This document shows, piece after piece, positions 29,255 through 38,404 of a DNA stretch of 64,000 bases. The stretch is taken from the NCBI RefSeq assembly GCF_029350975.1, contig NZ_JARKMR010000003.1, positions 455,869 to 519,868 on the forward strand, in the 5' to 3' direction. Source of the DNA: Maribacter zhoushanensis (GTDB lineage Bacteria; Bacteroidota; Bacteroidia; Flavobacteriales; Flavobacteriaceae). The position numbers were made by a program, and so were the translations under genes. How positions within the stretch are numbered: the first letter of the stretch is position 1; each line of letters opens with the position of its first letter. The notes under the pieces are model-generated. The model was not told the origin of the DNA. It was given only the letters and a program-made list of their open reading frames with translations, and made no database searches.

Positions 29255-30139
29255 ATGAAAAATGTTATAACCTATGGCTGTTTAGTAGTTTTTCTATTTT
29301 TTAGTTTTAATGTCAATGCTCAAATATCATCGAGCGAAAAACAATATTTATTAGCATTAAATAAAAGTACCAATGGTGAGCAATGGCAGCATAAATGGGA
29401 TGTTAAAGCAGACCCGTCTTCATGGTATGGTGTAGAGGTAAAAGATGGCCATGTAACGGCATTAAAACTCTATCGTAATAATCTTACCGGGTCAATACCT
29501 GAAGGAATTTCAAAACTCGCACATTTAAAAACATTGAACCTTGCTTTCAATGTACTAGAGGGTAACTTGCCCCAAGATATGTTTCAGTTAGAAAAGTTAA
29601 CCGTTATACGTTTAGAAATGAATAAATTATCGGGTAATTTACCTCAAGACTATTCTAAAATGAAGCAATTAGAAGAGTTGTCCGTATTTAATAATTTATT
29701 GCAAGGAACAATCCCTGATGGAATAGGAGAAATATCCAATTTAAAATCATTGAATCTTTCAAGTAATTACCTGGAAGGTAGCTTGCCTAAATCAATTGAA
29801 AAGTTGAATAAGTTAGAAAGGCTTGAACTTTTTGGAAATAAGTTGGCAGGTGCTATAGAAGTAGATTTGGGGCGCTTGGTAAACTTAAAAGAATTGATTC
29901 TCTCATATAACAAGTTTCAAGGTGATTTGCCAAGTGGTATGGCTACTTTAAGCAATCTTGAGTTTGTGCAGTTGCAAGGTAATGACTTTAGATCATTGAA
30001 TTCATTGTTAAGAATGCAGAGTTCTAAATTAGCCGTTTTTGATAGTGACGATGAATTTTTGAATATGAAGTTTGGTGGTACGGAAGCTAGTAGAACACGT
30101 CTTGTGGATACCAAATATGAAGATTCGAAACGAAATTAA
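29255..30139 (+). CDS. Secreted leucine-rich-repeat protein (second of a tandem pair)
   Basis: 294 residues with a Sec signal (1-22, ending NVNA). The architecture is identical to the upstream paralogue: an N-terminal cap (EQWQHKWDVKADPSSWYGV), plant-type LRRs and a C-terminal cap (SRTRLVDTKYEDSKRN) that matches that of the paralogue. Each gene has its own terminator, so the two are transcribed separately. The 212 bp upstream hold a partial repeat (GTATTTTTTGCAC / GTACTTTTTACAC, 25 bp apart) but not the 21-bp repeat seen before the first copy. Function unknown. Confidence 0.87.
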   Translation: MKNVITYGCLVVFLFFSFNVNAQISSSEKQYLLALNKSTNGEQWQHKWDVKADPSSWYGVEVKDGHVTALKLYRNNLTGSIPEGISKLAHLKTLNLAFNVLEGNLPQDMFQLEKLTVIRLEMNKLSGNLPQDYSKMKQLEELSVFNNLLQGTIPDGIGEISNLKSLNLSSNYLEGSLPKSIEKLNKLERLELFGNKLAGAIEVDLGRLVNLKELILSYNKFQGDLPSGMATLSNLEFVQLQGNDFRSLNSLLRMQSSKLAVFDSDDEFLNMKFGGTEASRTRLVDTKYEDSKRN

Positions 30140-30159
30140 ATTATTATAGAATAGATATG

Positions 30160-30188
30160 AAAGGGATGCTTATGCATCCCTTTTTTTG
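30160..30188 (+). terminator. Terminator after the second LRR gene
   Basis: A 10-bp stem (AAAGGGATGC / GCATCCCTTT, 30160-30169 with 30174-30183) with a 4-nt loop and a T run. Confidence 0.88.
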
Positions 30189-30566
30189 TTTTAGACCCTG
30201 TAGTACAAGCACTTTTTTATGATTACTTTAACCATAAAGGCTTTCAATGCCAGATATGTTTTTTTGTAGCTTCGCCATTGATTAATTGATATCCAAAAAT
30301 TTCACGTTAAAATCTATTTAAAAGACCGCTGTTTTTTAACAATACTTTGGTTGTTGTAATAGATGTAAAATGAGAGTTAGACGTTAGCAATAGATGTTCT
30401 TTTAAAAGAAATACCTTTAAGAATACTAGTGCTTTAAGCTGAAATAGAATCAAAGTCGTTTCACTACTAAATTTGGTCGTTTCATTTAATTACGATAATC
30501 CTAAGGGATATTAAAAAGTATTTTTGATCCTGTGTTTTTTGAAATGCGCTTATAAATTAAAATAAA
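30189..30566 (+). promoter_or_regulatory. 378-bp regulatory region upstream of the RND efflux operon
   Basis: No open frame of note. It contains a 9-bp direct repeat GTCGTTTCA at 30455-30463 and 30476-30484 (21-bp period). A perfect -7 box TATTTTTG lies at 30519-30526, giving a leader of about 35 bases before the ATG at 30567. The repeats lie about 35-64 bp upstream of the -7 box, a usual activator position. Bases 30189-30450 are AT-rich with nothing further that I can support. Confidence 0.5.
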
Positions 30567-31697
30567 ATGCGAAAAATTATTTTTACCGTACTAGGTATTT
30601 TACTAATTGTGGTATCCTTTTTCTTAGCAGGATATATTATTGATAGTAAGAAAACATTTAAACCCAAATCTGAAAAAGTAGTAAAAACTGTTTTTACAGA
30701 GGTTGTAAAAAATGGTACAGTACCTATTGTAGTATCTGCAAACGGTAATTTAACAGCTAAGCAACGTGTAGAATTATATGCTGAGGTTCAGGGTGTATTC
30801 AAAAAAGGGAGCAAGTTGTTCAAAGAAGGTCAGGCTTTTCGTCAAGGTGAGACCATTATTAGTATAGATGCTAATGAATATGCTGCAAGCGTACAATCCG
30901 CAAAAAGTAACCTCTTTAATCAACTTACGGCAGTAATGCCAGATTTAAGATTAGACTATCCAGATATCTATTCTAAGTGGCAAGATTACCTTTCTAACTT
31001 TGATATGTCTAAAAGTACTCCTGCATTGCCTGAACTGGCTACTGAAAAAGAAAAGTTTTTTATATCTGGTAGAGGTATTTTAACCAGCTACTATAACGTA
31101 AAGAATTTAGAGCAACGATTATCAAAGTATCGTATTACTGCACCCTTTTCAGGTGTTCTTACAGAGACATTGGTAACAGAGGGGACTTTGGTTAGATCAG
31201 GTCAGAAGTTAGGGGAGTTCATTAATACGGAAGTATATGAGCTAGAAGTTGCTATTAGCAAACGATATACGGATTTATTGAAAGTTGGCGAATCTGTAGA
31301 ATTGACCAATTTAGATGATAACACTACTTATAAAGGAAAGGTAACTAGAATTAACGGTAGTATAGATCAGTTGACACAATCTGTAAATGCCTATATAGAA
31401 GTTGCTGATAAGAACTTAAGAGAGGGTATGTACTTAGAGGCAGATTTAGATGCCAAGAAAGAAGAAAATGCTATAGAGGTAGATAGAGGGTTGTTATTAG
31501 ACGGCAATCAAATATTCGTGGTTAGAGATTCGGTACTGGATAAAATAGATGTAGAGCCTGTTTATTTTTCTGATAAGCGTGTTGTGCTAAAGAATGTACC
31601 AGATGGTCTAACCATAGTTTCTAAACCAATTAGTGGGGCGTTTACGGGAATGTCTGTAAAAATTTACTCTGAACAACCAGAAAATACGAAAGAATAA
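30567..31697 (+). CDS. RND efflux periplasmic adaptor (membrane fusion protein)
   Basis: A 376-residue HlyD/AcrA-type adaptor anchored by an N-terminal helix (about 4-26). The barrel-sandwich hybrid halves are ANGNLTAKQRVELYAEVQG...IDANEY and YRITAPFSGVLTETLVTEGTLVRSG (split across the two lines of the fold), with a short hairpin between them. The beta-barrel and membrane-proximal domains follow. It bridges the inner-membrane pump and the outer-membrane channel encoded immediately downstream. Its stop codon overlaps the start of the pump gene. Confidence 0.93.
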   Translation: MRKIIFTVLGILLIVVSFFLAGYIIDSKKTFKPKSEKVVKTVFTEVVKNGTVPIVVSANGNLTAKQRVELYAEVQGVFKKGSKLFKEGQAFRQGETIISIDANEYAASVQSAKSNLFNQLTAVMPDLRLDYPDIYSKWQDYLSNFDMSKSTPALPELATEKEKFFISGRGILTSYYNVKNLEQRLSKYRITAPFSGVLTETLVTEGTLVRSGQKLGEFINTEVYELEVAISKRYTDLLKVGESVELTNLDDNTTYKGKVTRINGSIDQLTQSVNAYIEVADKNLREGMYLEADLDAKKEENAIEVDRGLLLDGNQIFVVRDSVLDKIDVEPVYFSDKRVVLKNVPDGLTIVSKPISGAFTGMSVKIYSEQPENTKE

Positions 31698-34600
31698 TGC
31701 GTAAACTGATAGAATATTTTATTCGGTATCATGTTGCCGTAAATGTTGTAGTAATCTCCTTTGGGCTTTTCGGTATCGTTGGTGCCAAAGCATTAAAGTC
31801 CTCTTATTTTCCGTTGACGGATTCTAAGAACATAGCTATCACCATTACTTATCCTGGTGCCTCTCCACAAGAAGTGGAAGAAGGGATTGTTCTTAAAATT
31901 GAAGATAATTTAAAAGGGTTGGAAGGTGTTGATCGTGTAACTTCTACTTCTAGGGAGAACAGCGGTACAATTAACGTAGAAATAGAAAAAGGAGAGAATA
32001 TTGACTTCATGCTTCTAGAAGTTAAGAATGCAGTAGATAGGGTACCTACTTTTCCTACGGGAATGGAGCCATTGATTGTGTCTATTCTAGAAACTGTACG
32101 TCAAACCATATCATTTGCTATTAGTGGTGAAGATATTCCCTTAGCGACCTTAAAGAGTGTTGGTAGGGATATTGAAAATGATTTAAGGGCAATGGACGGA
32201 ATTTCTCAAATAGAAATTTCAGGTTTCCCGGATGAGGAGATTGAAATTGCCGTTAATGAAAATGATCTTTTGGCATATGGCTTATCATTTGCTGAAGTGG
32301 CTAGCTCTGTATCAAATGCCAACATCTTAGTAACAGGTGGTAATATTAAGACCGATGCCGAAGAGTATTTAATACGTGCCAATAACCGCTCTTATTACGG
32401 TAGTGAATTGGGTAATCTAGTAGTACGTGCAGATCAATCTGGTAATGTAATTCGTTTAAAGGATGTAGCTATTGTAAGAGACCGTTTTTCAGAAACGCCA
32501 AATGCTACCTATTTTAATGGTAATTTATCTGTAAGCACAACGATTACTAGTACCAATAATGAAGATTTAATTGCTGCGGCAGATCAAGTGAACGAATACA
32601 TTGGTGAATTCAATGAAAAGTATAATAACATAAAGTTAGACGTTGTTTCGGATCAATCTACAACGTTAAACCAAAGAACACAGTTGTTAACTGAAAACGC
32701 CATTATGGGTATGGTGTTGGTATTGATATTTTTATCATTATTCTTGAATACAAGATTAGCGTTCTGGGTAGCATTTGGTTTACCTGTTGCATTCTTGGGT
32801 ATGTTCGTTTTTGCAGGTTTCTTTGATGTGACCATTAATGTACTTTCATTGTTCGGTATGATTATCGTTATCGGTATTTTAGTAGATGATGGTATCGTAA
32901 TCGCAGAGAATATTTACCAGCATTATGAAAAAGGAAAATCTCCTGTTCAAGCTGCGGTAGATGGTACTATGGAGGTTTTGCCACCAATTATATCTGCAAT
33001 TATTACAACAATACTGGCTTTTTCAATCTTTTTGTTCTTAGATAGTAGAATAGGGGAATTCTTTGGTGAGGTATCGGTAATTGTAATCTTAACATTGGTA
33101 GTTTCTTTGGTAGAGGCATTAGTAATTTTGCCAGCTCACTTGGCGCATTCAAAAGCGTTACAGCCAATTGATAATAAGCCTAAAAGCGGATTTGCAAATG
33201 CATTTGCAAAACTTAGGGTGATCAATGAATTTGGCGATAGACTAATGGTCTGGATGCGTGATAAATTGTATACCCCGGTTTTACGTTTTTCAATGAATCA
33301 TAAGATATTCATGTTTGCGGTTTTTGCTTCTGCCTTCATGTTAACCTTAGGTTCTGTAGGCGGTGGTATTATTAGAACGGCATTCTTTCCAAGAATTGCT
33401 AGTGATAGGGTAGGTATAGAATTAGAGATGCCAAATGGTACCAATGAAAAAATTACAGACTCTATAATATCATTAATAGAGGAGAAAGCCGTGATTGTCA
33501 ATCAAGAATTGACAGAAGAATATATGGTGGGGTCCGATAAAAAGGTTTTTGAAAATGTAATCAAAAGACTTGGTCCAGGTTCATCTTCAGCGGTATTGAC
33601 TATCAACTTGTTGCCAGGTGAAGAAAGACCAAATGAAATTTCTGCAGATTTGGTTACTAGAAGATTAGAAGAACTAGTGGGGCCGGTAGTAGGTGTAGAA
33701 AGCCTAATTTATGGTTCTGGTGGTAACTTTGGTGGTTCACCGGTTTCGGTATCATTACTAGGTAACAATATTGAGCAATTAAAAGCTGCAAAGGCAGAGT
33801 TGAAAGGTATATTGACTAAAAACCCGAGGTTAAAAGATATTTCTGATAATGACCCGGCAGGTATTAAAGAAATCAGACTAACGTTAAAAGAGAATGCCTA
33901 TCTATTAGGGTTGGATCTACAAACATTAATGACACAGGTACGTGCAGGTTTCTTTGGCGTACAGGCACAGCGTTTTCAAAGATCGCAAGATGAGATTAGG
34001 GTTTGGGTACGTTATGACAGAAATGAGCGCTCATCGATTTCTAATTTAGATGATATGCGAATTATTACGCCTACTGGTGAAAGAGTTCCGTTGAGTGAAA
34101 TTGCAGATTATACTATTGAACGTGGAGATGTTGCTATCAATCGTTTAGAAGGTAGACGTGAAATTCAGGTGTCTGCAGATATGAAAGACGTTAAGGATAG
34201 TCCAACAGAGATTATGACAGAAATTCAGAATGTTCACATGCCAGAGATACAATCAAAGTATCCAACGGTAAGTGCATCATATGAAGGTCAAAATAGGGAG
34301 CTAGAGAAATTAACAGGCTCGTTGAAGTTGGTTGGTTTTACGGTAATTCTATTGATATACATCACCATTGCCTTTACATTTAGAAGTTTCAGTCAGCCAT
34401 TAATGCTATTGTTATTAGTACCGTTTAGCTTCACGGCGGTGGCTTGGGGTCACTGGGTTCATGATTTTCCTATCAACGTACTTTCCATATTAGGTATTAT
34501 TGCATTGATCGGTATTATGGTGAATGATGGTCTGGTGCTTATTGGTAAATTCAATTCTAATTTGCGTGAAGGTATGACCTTTGATAATGCCATTTTTGAA

Positions 34601-34984
34601 GCAGGAAAATCAAGGTTTAGAGCTATTTTCTTAACGTCGATAACTACTATCGCAGGTTTGGCTCCTTTAATGTTAGAGACCAGTAGACAGGCACAGTTCT
34701 TAAAACCAATGGCTATTTCTATTGCTTATGGTATTGGTATAGCCACGGTACTTACTCTGTTAATGTTACCGTTGTTCTTGTCGTTCAGTAACAACTTAAA
34801 AGCACAGAATTTATCTTTCGCTTCGGGTCATAAGATTACTAAGGAAGAAGTAGAAAGGGCTATTAAGGAAAGAAAAGATGCCGATCATTTAGAAGGTCAT
34901 ACGCAAGAAGCTATTGAAGGTAGCGAACATCAAGAGCAAATAGAAGGTGGTTCACATCCATATAAGAATATAGATAAGTTATAA
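31697..34984 (+). CDS. RND family efflux transporter, inner-membrane permease
   Basis: A 1095-residue AcrB/MdtB-like proton-driven pump with twelve helices and two large periplasmic loops. Family marks include the N-terminal helix followed by ITITYPGASPQEVEEGI, the helix-4 region GMIIVIGILVDDGIVIAENI with its charged DD pair, and the helix-10 region LGIIALIGIMVNDGLVLIGKF. The C-terminal 50 residues are a charged His/Glu-rich extension. The substrate cannot be read from sequence. It is translationally coupled to the adaptor (1-bp overlap) and to the outer-membrane factor. Confidence 0.95.
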   Translation: MRKLIEYFIRYHVAVNVVVISFGLFGIVGAKALKSSYFPLTDSKNIAITITYPGASPQEVEEGIVLKIEDNLKGLEGVDRVTSTSRENSGTINVEIEKGENIDFMLLEVKNAVDRVPTFPTGMEPLIVSILETVRQTISFAISGEDIPLATLKSVGRDIENDLRAMDGISQIEISGFPDEEIEIAVNENDLLAYGLSFAEVASSVSNANILVTGGNIKTDAEEYLIRANNRSYYGSELGNLVVRADQSGNVIRLKDVAIVRDRFSETPNATYFNGNLSVSTTITSTNNEDLIAAADQVNEYIGEFNEKYNNIKLDVVSDQSTTLNQRTQLLTENAIMGMVLVLIFLSLFLNTRLAFWVAFGLPVAFLGMFVFAGFFDVTINVLSLFGMIIVIGILVDDGIVIAENIYQHYEKGKSPVQAAVDGTMEVLPPIISAIITTILAFSIFLFLDSRIGEFFGEVSVIVILTLVVSLVEALVILPAHLAHSKALQPIDNKPKSGFANAFAKLRVINEFGDRLMVWMRDKLYTPVLRFSMNHKIFMFAVFASAFMLTLGSVGGGIIRTAFFPRIASDRVGIELEMPNGTNEKITDSIISLIEEKAVIVNQELTEEYMVGSDKKVFENVIKRLGPGSSSAVLTINLLPGEERPNEISADLVTRRLEELVGPVVGVESLIYGSGGNFGGSPVSVSLLGNNIEQLKAAKAELKGILTKNPRLKDISDNDPAGIKEIRLTLKENAYLLGLDLQTLMTQVRAGFFGVQAQRFQRSQDEIRVWVRYDRNERSSISNLDDMRIITPTGERVPLSEIADYTIERGDVAINRLEGRREIQVSADMKDVKDSPTEIMTEIQNVHMPEIQSKYPTVSASYEGQNRELEKLTGSLKLVGFTVILLIYITIAFTFRSFSQPLMLLLLVPFSFTAVAWGHWVHDFPINVLSILGIIALIGIMVNDGLVLIGKFNSNLREGMTFDNAIFEAGKSRFRAIFLTSITTIAGLAPLMLETSRQAQFLKPMAISIAYGIGIATVLTLLMLPLFLSFSNNLKAQNLSFASGHKITKEEVERAIKERKDADHLEGHTQEAIEGSEHQEQIEGGSHPYKNIDKL

Positions 34985-36348
34985 TGAGTAAAGTAAGATT
35001 CATCATATTATTGGCATTTCTCCCAGTTTGTGCAATTTTCGCACAAGAGAAAACCCTCTCAAAAGAAGAAGCTGTTGTAAGGGCTTTAGAGAGTAATTAT
35101 GGAATAGTGATAGCTAATGGTCAAGTTGATATTGCAGAAAATAATGCCAGCATTTTAAATTCTGGATATTTACCAACTTTAACTGGTACGGCAAGTGCTA
35201 CATACAACAATAACAATACAACTACTGAGTTTCCGGGGCAATTTAATGAAGACGGTACTGAAAGGGATGATATTTCTATAGACGGCGCGGAAAGCCAAAG
35301 ATATAGTACGGCATTAAACTTAAACTATACGTTGTTTGATGGTATGGGCAGGTTCTATAATTACAAAAGGCTAAAAGAACAGTACCAGTTAAGTACATTA
35401 CAGGCCCGTGAGACTATAGAAAATACCATGATCCAAATGTTTACGGTATATTTTGAAATTGCTAGACTAACGGAGAATAAAAACGTACAAAAGCAGGCAT
35501 TGGAAATTTCTAGGGATAGAATTACCAGATCAGAGTATTCCTTTGAATATGGTCAAAATACGAAGTTGGATATCTTGAACGCTCAAGTAGATATGACCAA
35601 TGATAGCATTAATCTCTTGAATACAGAACAGCAATTGGCAAATGCAAAGCGCGATTTAAATGTGGTGCTAAATCAAGATTTAAGTGCGCAATATGAAGTA
35701 GATACAACCATTGTTTTTATACCAAAGTTTCAGATTATGGAATTTATGGATAAGGCAATTGCCAATAACGTAGCGGTGTTACAGACCGAAACTAATTTGA
35801 ATATCAATTCATATGATATCAAGGTGAGTAAGTCTGGTTATTTGCCAACGATAGGTTTAACGGGTTCTTATGGTTGGAACCGAAACCAAAATGCACCATC
35901 GGCTTTCTTAACAGGAGCGGTTTTTCCAGGTACCAATTCTAATGTAGGCAACTATTCTTTAGGTGCAAGTCTTACGTGGAACTTGTTTGATGGTGGTAGT
36001 ACTACGGTTAGTGTTAAGAATGCTAAGATTACCTATGCCAATCAAGAATTATTGCGCAAGCAGGTAGAGTTAGAAGTTAGTAGAGATATGCAGAATGCTA
36101 TGGCATTGTACGAGAATTTGCTGAAAATATATCAAATTCAAGAACAGAACGTATTTACCAACCAAAACAATTTTGAGCGTTCAAAAGAGCAGTTTCAATT
36201 GGGTAGTATAACATCGTTAGAGTTTAGACAGGCACAGATTAATTTATTGAATGCCCAGACCAATAAGAATTTGGCTAAGTATGATGCAAAATTGGCGGAG
36301 CTTCAATTACTGCAACTTACGGGACAATTACTGAATATAGAACTATAA
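34984..36348 (+). CDS. TolC-family outer-membrane efflux channel
   Basis: A 454-residue outer-membrane factor with a signal peptide (1-20, ending AIFAQ). Two structural repeats each combine strands and long helices (around GTASATYNNN...LNYTLFDGMGRFYN and GLTGSYGWN...LTWNLFDGGSTTV). The gene overlaps the permease stop by one base and completes the tripartite RND system. The helical hairpins contain the usual Asn/Gln-rich tracts (QTNKNLAKYDAKLAELQLLQ). Confidence 0.94.
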   Translation: MSKVRFIILLAFLPVCAIFAQEKTLSKEEAVVRALESNYGIVIANGQVDIAENNASILNSGYLPTLTGTASATYNNNNTTTEFPGQFNEDGTERDDISIDGAESQRYSTALNLNYTLFDGMGRFYNYKRLKEQYQLSTLQARETIENTMIQMFTVYFEIARLTENKNVQKQALEISRDRITRSEYSFEYGQNTKLDILNAQVDMTNDSINLLNTEQQLANAKRDLNVVLNQDLSAQYEVDTTIVFIPKFQIMEFMDKAIANNVAVLQTETNLNINSYDIKVSKSGYLPTIGLTGSYGWNRNQNAPSAFLTGAVFPGTNSNVGNYSLGASLTWNLFDGGSTTVSVKNAKITYANQELLRKQVELEVSRDMQNAMALYENLLKIYQIQEQNVFTNQNNFERSKEQFQLGSITSLEFRQAQINLLNAQTNKNLAKYDAKLAELQLLQLTGQLLNIEL

Positions 36349-36401
36349 GTAAAGCTTGAAGTTTTAACCTCGAATGATCGAGTAAATTAATTAGGGAAAA
36401 A

Positions 36402-37070
36402 ATGTATAGCGATAGAACAAATAGCGAGCTCATAGAGATAATGGATCAACATTCATTACTCACTTTTGAAGCGCAGTTAAGTTTACATGAAGAGTTAGAG
36501 AAACGTGCTGTTGTTGTAGATTTAAGTGAATTGGAAAATACCATTGCCCATAAGCGTGCTGAAATAAATAACCTTGATTATTTAAAGGATTTCGGCTTTA
36601 GAGCAGATAAAACTGCGGAAGGTTTGGTAGTGACCAGAACCACAAAAGCATTACTTACAGATGTATTGGCTGTAATAGTAGGTCTATTGGTATTTATGCT
36701 AGGTATTTATGGTTGTATCAACTTGGTATATACTTTTATAAATGGAGATGAGCTAGATGTATTTACCTTAGCATATAAGTTTGCAATGGCGGCTTTAATT
36801 TATATAGGATTTAGCTTTTTCAGCGGCTTGCAACGTTTGTTTGATTTCTACGGTTTTGAATTAAGTAAAATCAATGGCTCTGTAACTTTGAAAAAACGTT
36901 TTGATGTAAAGTTAGAGGAGATTAAAGTAAATCCGTCAGACATTCATTTAGATGCTGATGAAGATATTCTCGCTTTGAAATTGGGTCATGATACTATTTT
37001 TACATCCAATGGCGGTAATTTAATACAGTCCTTAACTTTGAAGGAGCTAGCTAAAGAATTGAAAGCATAA
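36402..37070 (+). CDS. Two-helix membrane protein of unknown function
   Basis: 222 residues with a cytoplasmic helical N-terminus (NSELIEIMDQHSLLTFEAQLSLHEELEKR), two membrane helices (about 88-112 and 125-147) and a C-terminal soluble region of about 70 residues. No family recognised. It follows the efflux operon by 53 bp and precedes a Cys-rich zinc-ribbon gene by 9 bp; these two are probably a separate small unit or read-through of the efflux operon. Confidence 0.75.
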   Translation: MYSDRTNSELIEIMDQHSLLTFEAQLSLHEELEKRAVVVDLSELENTIAHKRAEINNLDYLKDFGFRADKTAEGLVVTRTTKALLTDVLAVIVGLLVFMLGIYGCINLVYTFINGDELDVFTLAYKFAMAALIYIGFSFFSGLQRLFDFYGFELSKINGSVTLKKRFDVKLEEIKVNPSDIHLDADEDILALKLGHDTIFTSNGGNLIQSLTLKELAKELKA

Positions 37071-37079
37071 TCAGTTGCT

Positions 37080-37262
37080 ATGTATGAGCACTATTTTCAA
37101 TGTCCGTATTGCTGGGAACAAGTTTCTATGTTACTTGATCCTTCCGTTTCACAACAGACTTATGTAGAAGATTGTGAAGTTTGCTGTAACCCAATTGAGG
37201 TGACGCCGCAATTTCAGGATAATGAACTCATAGGTTTTGATGTTCAGAGTATAGAACAGTAG
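37080..37262 (+). CDS. CPXCG-motif cysteine-rich zinc-ribbon protein
   Basis: 60 residues with two Cys pairs, CPYC (8-11) and CEVCC (about 33-37), separated by the conserved DPSVSQQTYVEDCEVCCNPI segment (bridging both pairs). This matches the CPXCG-motif family of small bacterial zinc ribbons. The second knuckle, CEVCC, has an extra Cys. Function unknown; the family is widespread and usually lies next to housekeeping or membrane genes. Confidence 0.85.
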   Translation: MYEHYFQCPYCWEQVSMLLDPSVSQQTYVEDCEVCCNPIEVTPQFQDNELIGFDVQSIEQ

Positions 37263-37943
37263 CTATTCTAGTATTGCAATTTTACCACCAAACGTATCAT
37301 CCTTATCCACAGATTTGGGGTTGCCGTAAATATTAATGGTGCCGCCGGCTTTTACTTTGGCAATGACAGATTCACTGGCATAAACTTCAGCGCTACCACC
37401 AGAGAGAACGATTACGGTACTATTTTTTGTTTTTAAACCTTTATTTAAAAGTTTACCACCGGTATTGATCATCACTTCTTGATCACTGCTAGTGCCAGAT
37501 AGCTTTATTTCACTACCACTAACACTTTTAGACGATACATTGTTATACGCAATATTTAAGGTGATGGTACTGGCATCCTGGGCTTCTATTTCTAAATCGG
37601 TACCAATGACCAATCCTGTAGAAATAATTCTAGAATTTTTGTTCGCATCTATGACAGATAGTGCTTCTGTATAATAAAGTTTAAGATTTAAAATCGTGTT
37701 TAACACAGATTCACCAGAGCACATTTTTAATCTTAATCTGCCATCATTTTCTGTAATACTAAGTTCTTTCTTATCGGCAGTGGCTATTTCAATTTTATTT
37801 TCCTCTCCTTTTACAAGGGTAACACTGATTCTGTCATACACTCTTAGTTCCGTATATTTTTCCAGAGGTATAGTTGTGTTACCTTGTGCAACAACGGTCA
37901 AGATAGAAAGTAAGGTCAGTGTAAAGAATAAAAAAAATTTCAT
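37263..37943 (-). CDS. GIN-domain (DUF2807) secreted protein
   Basis: A 226-residue protein with a Sec signal (1-19, ending VVAQG). The parallel beta-helix-like GIN auto-transporter/adhesin domain shows repeated short strands with Ser/Gly turns (RISVTLVKGEENKIEIATADK, VSGSEIKLSGTSSDQEVMINTGG and IVLSGGSAEVYA). The longer frame starting at 37997 lacks a signal-like N-terminus, so ATG 37943 is preferred. It lies tail to tail with the CPXCG gene, with no gap. Role unknown, probably a cell-surface or periplasmic protein. Confidence 0.83.
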   Translation of the reverse strand: MKFFLFFTLTLLSILTVVAQGNTTIPLEKYTELRVYDRISVTLVKGEENKIEIATADKKELSITENDGRLRLKMCSGESVLNTILNLKLYYTEALSVIDANKNSRIISTGLVIGTDLEIEAQDASTITLNIAYNNVSSKSVSGSEIKLSGTSSDQEVMINTGGKLLNKGLKTKNSTVIVLSGGSAEVYASESVIAKVKAGGTINIYGNPKSVDKDDTFGGKIAILE

Positions 37944-37983
37944 GTTGTAATGACTATTTGATAGTACAAAGTTAAGGTACAAA

Positions 37984-38386
37984 TGGCTTTCTATCACAAA
38001 TGGGCATTAGTAGATTTTACGGATGATATTTTATTCGATTTTAAACTTATATGTTCAAGCAAAACGTATTGTCGGTTCAGGTGTTTTCTGCAAGAAAATA
38101 CCTGTCTACCGGTAGGCGGGCAGAGAGAACAGGTCTGGAACATGCGATTTTCTCGATACAAATTTCTTCGTTCCTTGAAATTCACTCGAAGTGACATTTA
38201 AGATATACATGAAAGAAAAGCTGAATCGGAAACAAATTGTCGGTTCAGGTGTTTTTAAAAGGAGCATGGCGTATTTTGAAAATGTATCGAGAACAAGTTT
38301 GGAACACGCCACAAACTCCTTATTAAAAGTTAAATAACACCGTAAACCAATATAGGTTTTGCAGTTTTGTTATCTTAAACAAGAGT
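37984..38386. repeat. Non-coding region with dispersed flavobacterial-type intergenic repeats
   Basis: About 400 bp with no credible gene; the short frames on both strands are unsupported. It holds a direct repeat ATTGTCGGTTCAGGTGTTTT at 38068 and again near 38238, each followed about 80 bases later by GGAACA(T/C)GC. Also present are a palindromic CCTGTCTACCGGTAGGCGGG block (38101-38120), CACTCGAAGTG (near 38183), and TCTCGATACA / TGTATCGAGA in opposite orientation. It looks like two decayed copies of one intergenic repeat family. Confidence 0.6.
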
Positions 38387-38404
38387 TTGTCTATTGCTGA
38401 ATTT

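Noticed and set aside
37983-38312. Short frames on both strands between the GIN and GH113 genes
   Set aside because: They run through palindromic and repeated DNA and have no protein features.
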